A DNA stretch of 59,886 nucleotides, taken from positions 1-59,886 of the forward strand of contig PAAD01000010.1 of the NCBI GenBank assembly GCA_002698745.1, read 5' to 3'. Shown here one piece after another: positions 53,822-59,886 of this stretch; position 1 is the first letter of the stretch; the number at the start of each line of letters is the position of its first letter. The position numbers and the translations under genes were made by a program. The notes below the pieces were generated by a model, which did no database searches, was not told the origin of the DNA, and was given only the letters and a program-made list of their open reading frames with translations. The stretch comes from Flavobacteriaceae bacterium. GTDB taxonomy: Bacteria; Bacteroidota; Bacteroidia; Flavobacteriales; Flavobacteriaceae.

Positions 53822-56050
53822 ATGTTTAAATCTTATTTATTGACCATTTATATCTGTCTTTTAGGTGCAGCTCATGCCCAGCACCAGGTTTCAGGTTATA
53901 TTTATAAACAAGACAACAGCATTCAATCCCCATTAGCTGGAGCTAGTGTTTATTGGCAGAATTCAACTTCGGGTACAGTTAGTAACGAATATGGCTACTT
54001 TACTTTGGTCAACAAGCCAGAAAATACGGTTTTAGTAGTTTCCTACTTGGGCTTTAAAACAATTAAGTTAACCTCGGGTTTTAACAAGCCCATAGAATTA
54101 ATTTTAATTCCAGACGATGCCGTTTCTCTAAATGAGGTAACGGTTTTACAACGCAGAAAAGTACTCCAACGTGCTGTTTTCACACCTAGAAACGTAAGCA
54201 CTATTGGAAGTGCCGAATTGCTTAAAGCAGCCTGTTGCAATCTTTCAGAGAGTTTTGAGACCAATCCCTCAATTGATGTTAATTATGCCGACGCTTTGAC
54301 AGGAACCAAACAAATTCAAATGTTGGGTCTTACTAGTCCATATATTTTATTTACTCAAGAGAACATTCCAAACTTGAGGGGCAGTAACCAAACTTTTGGA
54401 CTAAGCTTTACGCCCGGTACTTGGGTGGAAAGCATTCAAATTACAAAAGGAGCTGGTGCGGTAAGTAATGGCTATGAGAGTATTTCAGGTCAGATTAACT
54501 CTGAACTTATTAAGCCTTTAACCGCTTTACCTTTATTTATTAATGGTTTTCATTCTTTGAGCGGTAAAACAGAAGTTAACTTACAGGGCAAATACGATTT
54601 ATCTTCTAAATTATCAACTTCGCTTTTTGTTCATGCGAATAAACTTTCGCAGCCTAACGATAATAATAATGACGGATTCCTGGATTTGCCACTTTCAAAA
54701 CAACTCAATGTGTTGACTCGTTTGCAATATATCGATTCTAAAAAGGGTTGGGTTGGTTTTGCCAGTTTTAAGGCTTTAACTGATACTAAGCAAATAGGTC
54801 AATTTTCCTATATACCAGCTTTACATAAATTTAAAAGTCAATATTGGGGTGGAGAGCTTGACAATGATAAATGGGAGTTTAGTCTTAAAACAGGCTATGT
54901 TGATCCTGAAATCCCGTATAGGAGTATTGGTTTTCAATCGGCTATTAGCCGCCACAAGCAATCAGCTTATTTTGGCAATAAAAACTACAACGTTAGCTAT
55001 ACCAGTTATTTTCATCATTTAGTGTATCAGTCTGTTTTAGGGAATACACTTCATAAATTTAAGGCCGGTTTGCAACATATGGTAGATGTTTATGACGAAA
55101 CAATTTTAACCATACATATGAAAAGAAACGAAACTAATTTGGGAGTTTTTTTTGAGTACAATTACGATGGCATAGAAAGTTTTAATGCGATTATTGGTGC
55201 AAGAGTTGACCATCACAATGTAATGGGTACTTTTTTTACGCCTCGTATTCACTTGCGACATGCTTTCTTTGACAACAAATCTATTATACGTCTGTCAGCA
55301 GGTGAGGGAAGACGTATAGCTAGCATATTTTCTGAAAATCAAAAGTTTTTAGGCAGTCAACGAACATTATTTTTAGCACAGCCAACTGAACCAATGTATG
55401 GCTTGCTGCCAGAGCGTGCTTGGAATTATGGACTTAGTTGGATTCAAAAAGCTATGCTTTTAAATAGACCTTTTGATTTTATCTTAGATTTTTATCGAAC
55501 ACAGTTCACAAATAGGGTAGTGGTAGATTGGGAAACGCCCGGTGTGATTTCTTTTTATAACCTTGATGGCAAAAGTCACGCCCAAAGTATGCAGCTCAGC
55601 GTTAACACCTCTTTGAATGACCGAATTGAACTGCGTTTTGCCTACAAAAACCTTGACATCAAAACGGATTATAGATCTGGGCTTAAACGGGTTCCTTTGC
55701 AAGCTGAAAATCGTTGGTTTGCCTTTGTGGGATATGGATCTGTTATAGAGGACAGTAAGCAATGGCGTGCTGATGCAACGCTTCACCATATTGGTAGACA
55801 ACGACGAGTAGCATCTTTTACTACACCTTCTGATTTCGCACCAGGATTTTCTCTTCTAAGCATGCAATTAACGCGTCAATTCTCAAATCAAATTTCTGTA
55901 TATGCTGGAAGCGAAAACTTACTTGATGTCAAACAGACAGATGCTGTTTTGTCTTCTGACAATCCATTTGGTGCAGCTTTTGATAGTAGTCAGCTGTATG
56001 CTCCTGTCTTTGGCAGGATGTTTTATGCAGGATTTCGTTTTAATCTTTAA
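53822..56050 (+). CDS. TonB-dependent receptor, probable metal-related
   Basis: A 742-residue outer-membrane receptor. Signal peptide ending GAAHAQ; carboxypeptidase-regulatory-like domain (about 25-105, SPLAGASVYWQNSTSGTVSNEYGYF); plug domain (about 120-225) with the unusual KAACCNLSESFETNPSIDVNY carrying a Cys pair; then the barrel, ending FYAGFRFNL with a terminal hydrophobic residue. The CC in the plug matches the CC in the neighbouring HYC_CC_PP protein. Between that gene and an HMA gene it likely handles copper or a similar metal or its chelate. Ligand inferred from context only. Confidence 0.9.
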   Translation: MFKSYLLTIYICLLGAAHAQHQVSGYIYKQDNSIQSPLAGASVYWQNSTSGTVSNEYGYFTLVNKPENTVLVVSYLGFKTIKLTSGFNKPIELILIPDDAVSLNEVTVLQRRKVLQRAVFTPRNVSTIGSAELLKAACCNLSESFETNPSIDVNYADALTGTKQIQMLGLTSPYILFTQENIPNLRGSNQTFGLSFTPGTWVESIQITKGAGAVSNGYESISGQINSELIKPLTALPLFINGFHSLSGKTEVNLQGKYDLSSKLSTSLFVHANKLSQPNDNNNDGFLDLPLSKQLNVLTRLQYIDSKKGWVGFASFKALTDTKQIGQFSYIPALHKFKSQYWGGELDNDKWEFSLKTGYVDPEIPYRSIGFQSAISRHKQSAYFGNKNYNVSYTSYFHHLVYQSVLGNTLHKFKAGLQHMVDVYDETILTIHMKRNETNLGVFFEYNYDGIESFNAIIGARVDHHNVMGTFFTPRIHLRHAFFDNKSIIRLSAGEGRRIASIFSENQKFLGSQRTLFLAQPTEPMYGLLPERAWNYGLSWIQKAMLLNRPFDFILDFYRTQFTNRVVVDWETPGVISFYNLDGKSHAQSMQLSVNTSLNDRIELRFAYKNLDIKTDYRSGLKRVPLQAENRWFAFVGYGSVIEDSKQWRADATLHHIGRQRRVASFTTPSDFAPGFSLLSMQLTRQFSNQISVYAGSENLLDVKQTDAVLSSDNPFGAAFDSSQLYAPVFGRMFYAGFRFNL

Positions 56051-56059
56051 ATTAGTAAC

Positions 56060-56395
56060 ATGAAAATTAAATTAATAATAATTTTATTATTTGCTACAGT
56101 GTCTGTAGCTCAAACTCAAAAAGAGTATATAGAAGTTCGTGGCAATTGTGATATGTGTAAGAAGCGTATTGAAAAAGCAGCTTTGAACACAAAAGGTGTG
56201 AAGTATGCCAGTTGGACAGCTAAAACCCAACAGCTAACACTCATTTATAATCCTAAGAAAACCAGTGCTATAAGCGCAGCAAAAAATATAGCTGCTGTAG
56301 GACATGAGGCTGATAGCATTGTTGCCACTGAAGAAGCCTATAATATGTTACCCGCTTGTTGTATGTATAGATCAGTTTCGCCGCACGGAGGTTAG
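56060..56395 (+). CDS. Heavy-metal-associated (HMA) domain protein, exported
   Basis: A 111-residue protein with a signal peptide (IILLFATVSVAQ) and one HMA fold: the metal motif GNCDMCKKRIEKAAL (Cys-x2-Cys), a ferredoxin-like beta-alpha pattern, and a second cysteine pair LPACCMY near the C-terminus. Such domains bind Cu(I) or other soft metals and deliver them to partners. Being exported and directly after the TonB receptor (nine bases), it probably takes metal from or gives metal to the outer-membrane system. No P-type ATPase is next to it. Confidence 0.88.
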   Translation: MKIKLIIILLFATVSVAQTQKEYIEVRGNCDMCKKRIEKAALNTKGVKYASWTAKTQQLTLIYNPKKTSAISAAKNIAAVGHEADSIVATEEAYNMLPACCMYRSVSPHGG

Positions 56396-56501
56396 TTTTA
56401 TATATTATGCCTGTTTAATTTTATTGCATTGTAATTCATTAGCGCTACATGAAAGTTTGGATTTTTTTACTTTCTTTATAGAAATTAAAATCTTAATAAT
56501 C

Positions 56502-57014
56502 ATGAAAAAAATAGTAATTATTATGTTGGCATGCATGGCAATCTCCTCATGCCAAATTACAACTACCGAATCTAAGTTAGCACCTGGTTACCTAAACGCT
56601 GGTGGTGAAAAAGTAAATGCATACGATGGTGATCCTGCAAACCTAGCCTTAGTAGATGCTTTTATTGAGGCACACAACGCTAGAGATTATGAAGCCATAG
56701 CATCAATGGAAATAGACTCTACGGAGTTGTTTGGAACTTTCAAGATTATTAATCATGAAGGTGAAGTTTTTGAAGGAAAAGAAACTCATAAAAATACATT
56801 AGTAGCTTGGGTTGAAGCTGAAAACCCTCAATGGAATACTAATTTTGCTTATTCAATGAAGGTTGATGGTCAACCTGGAGAATGGGTAATTACTGGCCAT
56901 AAGCTAACACGTACTGTTAACGGTGTAGAAACCTCCTCTTATGACATTCTAGATATCTATATAGAAAGGGGTAAGATCGGAGGTTTTTGGGTATATAGCC
57001 GAAAAGACAATTAA
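56502..57014 (+). CDS. NTF2-like (SnoaL-type) lipoprotein
   Basis: A 170-residue protein from ATG 56502; the ORF track start at 56304 runs through the HMA gene in another frame. Lipobox AISSC gives Cys17. The mature part resembles the NTF2-like fold: LALVDAFIEAHNARDYEAIASM (helix pair), the strand-rich EVFEGKETHKNTLVAWVE, and WVITGHKLTRTVNGVE...DIYIERGKIGGFWVYSR. These domains are either small-molecule enzymes or ligand-binding scaffolds; no catalytic residues are evident. A 106-nt gap separates it from the HMA gene, so it may be independent. Confidence 0.75.
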   Translation: MKKIVIIMLACMAISSCQITTTESKLAPGYLNAGGEKVNAYDGDPANLALVDAFIEAHNARDYEAIASMEIDSTELFGTFKIINHEGEVFEGKETHKNTLVAWVEAENPQWNTNFAYSMKVDGQPGEWVITGHKLTRTVNGVETSSYDILDIYIERGKIGGFWVYSRKDN

Positions 57015-57094
57015 TGGCTTTTATAAGAGGTTATCTCCCTTAACTTTTGCATAATGTAAATTAGGACAAGTTCTTGTCTGTTTTTTAGTCAGGT

Positions 57095-57472
57095 TTAAAC
57101 AAGTTTCCTATTTACAATAATAATTAGTGAACTCAAAACAAACATAATACCTGCTGGTAAGAATTTGATTATTTCATCACCAACTTTGAAGTGCATTACA
57201 ATAGCTCCGACCATTAGCATGGCCATAAGCCCAGCTGCAGGAGTAATGGTTTTTTTGTTGTAGAAACCAATTAACAAACCTATGGCTGCTAATATTTTTA
57301 GACCTCCAACAAGGTAGACCATGGTTTCGTTAAGACCATATACTGCAAATTCTTCTATCATGTTGGTGGCATCTCCTCCGCGGTATATAGTTGCTTTTCC
57401 AAATCTAAATAGCCATACGTTTAGTACAACTGCAGCAACTGTAATCATTGAAATTCTTTTTAAAATTTTCAT
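57095..57472 (-). CDS. DoxX-like small membrane protein
   Basis: A 125-residue inner-membrane protein with four hydrophobic helices (about 8-24, 48-72, 80-98, 105-122). The pattern of NETMVYLVGGLKILAAIGLLIGFYNK, AGLMAMLMVGAIVMHFKVGD and a final helix fits the DoxX/DUF4149-like group. Function unknown; some DoxX proteins take part in redox or sulfur metabolism. It starts three bases after a second protein of the same architecture, so they form a pair that may act as one complex. Confidence 0.7.
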   Translation of the reverse strand: MKILKRISMITVAAVVLNVWLFRFGKATIYRGGDATNMIEEFAVYGLNETMVYLVGGLKILAAIGLLIGFYNKKTITPAAGLMAMLMVGAIVMHFKVGDEIIKFLPAGIMFVLSSLIIIVNRKLV

Positions 57473-57475
57473 TTT

Positions 57476-57811
57476 CTAAGATTTTAGTAAATTAAATATA
57501 TACAAATTTAAAATAAGGTACATTACAGCAGGTGCAGATTGTGATACATCGTCCCCAATATATATCCTTGTACATAATGCTCCACCCATGAGTAGCGATA
57601 ATAATAAAGCAGCATATTTTCCAATTTTGGTATAATAGAAGCTTAGAAGAACACCTATTCCCAATAAAGACTGAAAAATTGCAATAGGAAGCCTATAATC
57701 TCCAAAACCATATCTCTCAAACTCTGTTACATAAAATGGATGAGTGAGTGCAATTATTCCATAGAATAAGTGAGAAAAGCCGCTAAAGAAAATTATGGTT
57801 CTTTTAATCAT
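57476..57811 (-). CDS. DoxX-like small membrane protein
   Basis: A 111-residue four-helix membrane protein (IIFFSGFSHLFYGIIALTHP, LPIAIFQSLLGIGVLLSFYYT, AALLLSLLMGGALCTRIYIGDD, VMYLILNLYIFNLLKS). Its helix pattern, with an LxxGGAxxTRIxxGD-like third helix, parallels its downstream neighbour (MLMVGAIVMHFKVGD), which suggests duplication. Upstream begins the 480-bp region with the tRNA-like scar, so these are the last genes before the putative island. Function unknown. Confidence 0.7.
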   Translation of the reverse strand: MIKRTIIFFSGFSHLFYGIIALTHPFYVTEFERYGFGDYRLPIAIFQSLLGIGVLLSFYYTKIGKYAALLLSLLMGGALCTRIYIGDDVSQSAPAVMYLILNLYIFNLLKS

Positions 57812-57892
57812 TGCGCTAAGGTAGGCTATTATATATTGCTATATGTTAGCCCAATCCGCTACGCGGCTTATTTTTTAATTTCATTCATTTTG

Positions 57893-57908
57893 CGATAGTA
57901 CACTATCG
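57893..57908. repeat. 16-bp dyad CGATAGT-AC-ACTATCG
   Basis: Perfect 7-bp arms with a 2-bp centre, about 80 bp upstream of the DoxX-like pair (minus strand). It could be an operator for that pair or part of the attachment region. Confidence 0.5.
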
Positions 57909-57922
57909 ACATTATTGAAATC

Positions 57923-57957
57923 AAAAAACCCACAACTAAAGTTGTGGGTTTCTTTTT
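57923..57957. terminator. Bidirectional intrinsic terminator next to the tRNA-like scar
   Basis: AACCCACAAC-TAAA-GTTGTGGGTT, a perfect 10-bp stem, flanked by A6 on the left and TCTTTTT on the right, so it can act in both directions. Read leftwards it would terminate a tRNA whose 3' end is at 57958. Confidence 0.85.
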
Positions 57958-57979
57958 GCGGAGAAAGAGGGAAACGAAC
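57958..57979 (-). repeat. 3'-end fragment of a tRNA-Ser-like gene (candidate att site)
   Basis: GCGGAGAAAGAGGGA then AACGAAC. On the minus strand this reads as the last T-arm bases and the acceptor strand of a tRNA-Ser (CCTCTTTCTCCGC), with two changed bases in what would be TTCGAA. The remainder of a tRNA is missing. It is followed by a terminator, as a real tRNA end would be. Such fragments are left when an element integrates in a tRNA 3' end. Confidence 0.5.
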
Positions 57980-58090
57980 ATTTGTCCGCTAATGTCTAGG
58001 CAATAGGACAAAATATGGTTAAAAACAACTGACAAACCTCTTTTTTTAATTTTGGCTTGTCCAGTTAATTAGGCATTAAATGACAATTTA

Positions 58091-58114
58091 CTTGTCGCTA
58101 TCCTTGTCGCTACC
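58091..58114. repeat. 12-bp tandem direct repeat CTTGTCGCTAYC x2
   Basis: CTTGTCGCTATC followed directly by CTTGTCGCTACC. Part of a cluster of TTGTC motifs (57981, 58006 inverted, 58030 inverted, 58056, 58081 inverted), as expected of recombinase arm-binding sites. Confidence 0.6.
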
Positions 58115-58291
58115 TATATTTGAGGCATGTATTTTAATTATAAGAATACACTATTTATAATTCATTCTACTTGAGCTAATTATAATATATAAAAATCTTG
58201 ATGTAATATTTGTAAAAAACTATCTTACACTCTAATCATGCCAACTAATTTTTGTTCTTTTGACAAAAAGTAAAAATTTTTAAATTATATG

Positions 58292-59886
58292 TTATTTACT
58301 CAATAAGGATTTTAACTCATCAATTTGATTTTGTTGTTCTTTAATTTGATTTTGTTGTTCTTTAATAGCATTGATAAGTACTGGTATTAGTCCTTGATAG
58401 TTCAGACGCAATGTGCCGTCTTTGTCATTACCTTGTTTTACAAGCTCTGGAAAAACTTCCTCTATGTCTTGAGCCAGTAATCCAATCTGATTTACTTTCT
58501 CGTTAGACTTCATCGTATAGCTCTTCCCATCTATTTTCATAAGCTTTGCAAGCGTGCTTCCAAGTGACATAATATTAGATTTTAATCTAGCATCTGAGGC
58601 CTGCGTTATATTACCACTAACTTCAAAATCACCCGTTACGATTGCATGACCATTTAGTATTGTATTACCAAATACGGTTACATTACCAGTTAGGGTTGTT
58701 TCTCCTCCAGTTACTGATAATGTACCAGAAATAGCTGTGTTACCAGCATAAACCTTAGCATCTGAATTCTCTCCCATGTAAATAGCAGTTACATCGGAGT
58801 TTCCTAGGGTAACAGTGTTATCACCTTTGCCAGTTGTATTTGAACCAATAACAATTTGGTTAGTAGAAGTACCGTTATTGCTAAGTACATCTGCATCATA
58901 ACCTATAATTACATTATAATTTCCGGAGGTCATATAACGTCCTGCTCTCCATCCCATTGCTGTATTACCATTACCAGTAGTACCGTATAAACTATAAAAT
59001 CCGTCTGATGTATTTTGATTACCTGTAGCAAAAATTTGACTCTGAAAACCAGATGCCGTATTTTGATAGCCTGTAGTTATACCACGCAAAGCATTTCTTC
59101 CCATTGCTGTATTATGATAACCCGTGGTGTTTTGAAATAAAGCACCAACTCCAAGTGCTACATTGTTATCCCCTGTTGTATTTGCTTTTAATGCACTCTC
59201 ACCAACTGCGGTATTAGCAGTCCCAGTGATATTTCCATACATACTGTAAGCCCCTACTGCTGTATTATACTCACTGGTGGTATTATTATGTAAACTAAAA
59301 AACCCAACTGCAGTATTTTTTGAACCTGAGGTATTAGAAGACATACTTTTAATCCCAACAGCTGTATTTACACGCCCAGAAAGATTTTCAGTTAATGCAT
59401 CGTAACCAACCGCAACATTATTATCACCAGTTGTTATTGCGTCTAAAGCCGTTGCTCCTACTGCTACATTGTATTGAGCTGAATCTGATGTTCCCGAGGG
59501 ATCATTTCCTATGTACAAAGAACTGGACTCAGTAAGCACATCAGTAAGATCATTCAAACTTGTTGTATTTGTTGAAGAACTGATAGCATTTATTTGAGTC
59601 TGAATGTTTGATGTTACACCATCTACATAATTTAACTCTGTAGCAGTTGGTGTAACAACAATACCTGCAAGGGATAATACAGCACCAACATCAAGATCAC
59701 CCGTTACGTTTGCATGACCATTTAGCATTGTATTACCAAATACGGTTGCATTACCAGTTAGGGTTGTATCTCCTCCAGTTACTGATAATGTCCCAGCCGT
59801 TACAGCACCAGAAGCATTTATAGCGGTTGCACCACTTAAAGCTCCACCGGCAAGTGTAGCAATACCATCAGTAACAGATCCAGCCG
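58292..59886 (-). CDS. Repeat-rich fibre/adhesin-like protein with C-terminal S74 chaperone (5' end outside window)
   Basis: The frame stays open to the window edge, so the ATG at 59728 is internal; about 530 residues are visible. Order: G/T-rich beta-repeats (SVTGGDTTLTGNATVFGNT), an ELNYVDGV-type motif, about eleven copies of a roughly 16-residue unit like NTAVGxxALxxNTTGxx, resembling YadA-head repeats, then a second GGETTLTGNVTV block and a Peptidase_S74 (endosialidase chaperone) domain starting SDARLKSNI, the self-cleavage site. It ends in a coiled coil with IKEQQNQ twice. Likely trimeric and extracellular. Not a T9SS CTD end. Possible island cargo. Confidence 0.85.
   Translation of the reverse strand, partial: AGSVTDGIATLAGGALSGATAINASGAVTAGTLSVTGGDTTLTGNATVFGNTMLNGHANVTGDLDVGAVLSLAGIVVTPTATELNYVDGVTSNIQTQINAISSSTNTTSLNDLTDVLTESSSLYIGNDPSGTSDSAQYNVAVGATALDAITTGDNNVAVGYDALTENLSGRVNTAVGIKSMSSNTSGSKNTAVGFFSLHNNTTSEYNTAVGAYSMYGNITGTANTAVGESALKANTTGDNNVALGVGALFQNTTGYHNTAMGRNALRGITTGYQNTASGFQSQIFATGNQNTSDGFYSLYGTTGNGNTAMGWRAGRYMTSGNYNVIIGYDADVLSNNGTSTNQIVIGSNTTGKGDNTVTLGNSDVTAIYMGENSDAKVYAGNTAISGTLSVTGGETTLTGNVTVFGNTILNGHAIVTGDFEVSGNITQASDARLKSNIMSLGSTLAKLMKIDGKSYTMKSNEKVNQIGLLAQDIEEVFPELVKQGNDKDGTLRLNYQGLIPVLINAIKEQQNQIKEQQNQIDELKSLLSK
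58628..58728. repeat. 101-bp near-identical repeat, copy 1 (in the fibre gene)
   Basis: Matches 59696-59796 with about five differences in 101 bases. Encodes the GG(E/D)TTLTGN(V/A)TVFGNT(I/M)LNGHA block. Recent intragenic duplication or gene conversion. Confidence 0.9.
59696..59796. repeat. 101-bp near-identical repeat, copy 2 (in the fibre gene)
   Basis: Direct copy of 58628-58728. Recombination between the two would remove the whole YadA-like repeat region in frame (distance 1068 bp, a multiple of three). Confidence 0.9.

Larger units (their letters stand above)
57812..58291. other. Gene-free region: hairpins, tRNA-Ser-like scar, TTGTC repeats
   Basis: 480 bases without a convincing gene. 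From left to right: a short hairpin CCGC-TAC-GCGG with T-run (about 57856-57876), a dyad CGATAGT-AC-ACTATCG (57893-57908), a strong bidirectional terminator (57923-57957), a 22-nt piece matching a tRNA-Ser 3' end (57958-57979), then seven TTGTC/GACAA motifs to 58114, including a 12-bp tandem repeat. The last part is AT-rich and lies downstream of the fibre-protein gene. Confidence 0.6.

Noticed and set aside
58083-58145. Short minus-strand frame ending in GSDKDSDK as an integrase tail
   Set aside because: Only about 20 codons are open before a TAG; it is explained by the 12-bp tandem repeat and does not support a gene call.
58830-59480. Periodic repeats resembling a CRISPR array
   Set aside because: The period (about 48 bp with variable units) is in frame and encodes the 16-residue NTAVG repeat; repeats are imperfect and there are no spacers or cas genes.

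Overview
The window is a chromosomal segment of a member of the Bacteroidetes, most likely a marine Flavobacteriia species. The evidence is a PorQ-type T9SS protein, several promoters of the Bacteroidetes form (TAnnTTTG, some with a TTG about 19-20 nt upstream), almost no Shine-Dalgarno sites, frequent TTG/GTG starts, the oversized two-part LepB, the parA-parB-DUF5683-dapB-lepB-wbqC block, and two SusC-like/CarboxypepD_reg TonB-dependent receptors. The DNA is AT-rich and gene-dense, and almost all of it is core genome.

Layout. 1-8.1 kb (+): tail of an MFS permease, lon, porQ, cmk, an SMP-30/gluconolactonase lipoprotein and rpsA. 8.1-14.1 kb (-): leucine operon leuA-leuC-leuD-leuB, then panB with a pseudouridine synthase. 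14.1-17.5 kb (+): dnaK with a strong terminator, a hotdog thioesterase and a CPBP protease. 17.5-23.3 kb (-): GNAT, fumC, a TonB-dependent receptor and prfB (with its programmed +1 frameshift), plus one small membrane protein on +. 23.4-27.9 kb (+): S9 oligopeptidase, then a cysteine-synthase-like gene next to a serine-palmitoyltransferase-like gene, which is a candidate sulfonolipid (capnine) pair. 27.9-28.9 kb (-): isoaspartyl peptidase. 29.1-36 kb (+): pyrR-pyrB-STAS-like-rnz-pdxH and sixA-ppk1-ppx. 36-45.4 kb: dnaX (-), rnpB (+), then a long (-) run wbqC, lepB, dapB, DUF5683, parB, parA, SDR, ftsB-like, udk. 45.5-45.8 kb: two tRNA-Pro genes. 45.9-53.1 kb: trxB, DUF4442, a 59-aa ORF, oxyR, a cyclophilin lipoprotein, an acyltransferase, a Cu/Zn SOD lipoprotein, a DUF3089 lipoprotein, a ferredoxin and a ferredoxin reductase, with a decayed siroheme-synthase fragment behind it. 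53.4-57.8 kb: a HYC_CC_PP protein, a TonB receptor and an HMA protein (probable metal operon), an NTF2-like lipoprotein and two DoxX-like membrane proteins. From about 57.95 kb a 3' tRNA-Ser-like scar with clustered TTGTC repeats suggests the left edge of an integrated element. Its first visible gene is a repeat-rich S74-chaperone fibre protein that runs off the window.

The most interesting points are: the paired PLP enzymes that fit sulfonolipid synthesis in a gliding/T9SS lineage; an A10 tract in dnaX placed exactly where slippage would yield a gamma-like short product; matching sigma-54-like elements before lon and dnaK; the siroheme-synthase remnant; and the tRNA-Ser scar predicting an island to the right. 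No CRISPR array, rRNA operon, IS element or recognisable phage-defence system is visible.
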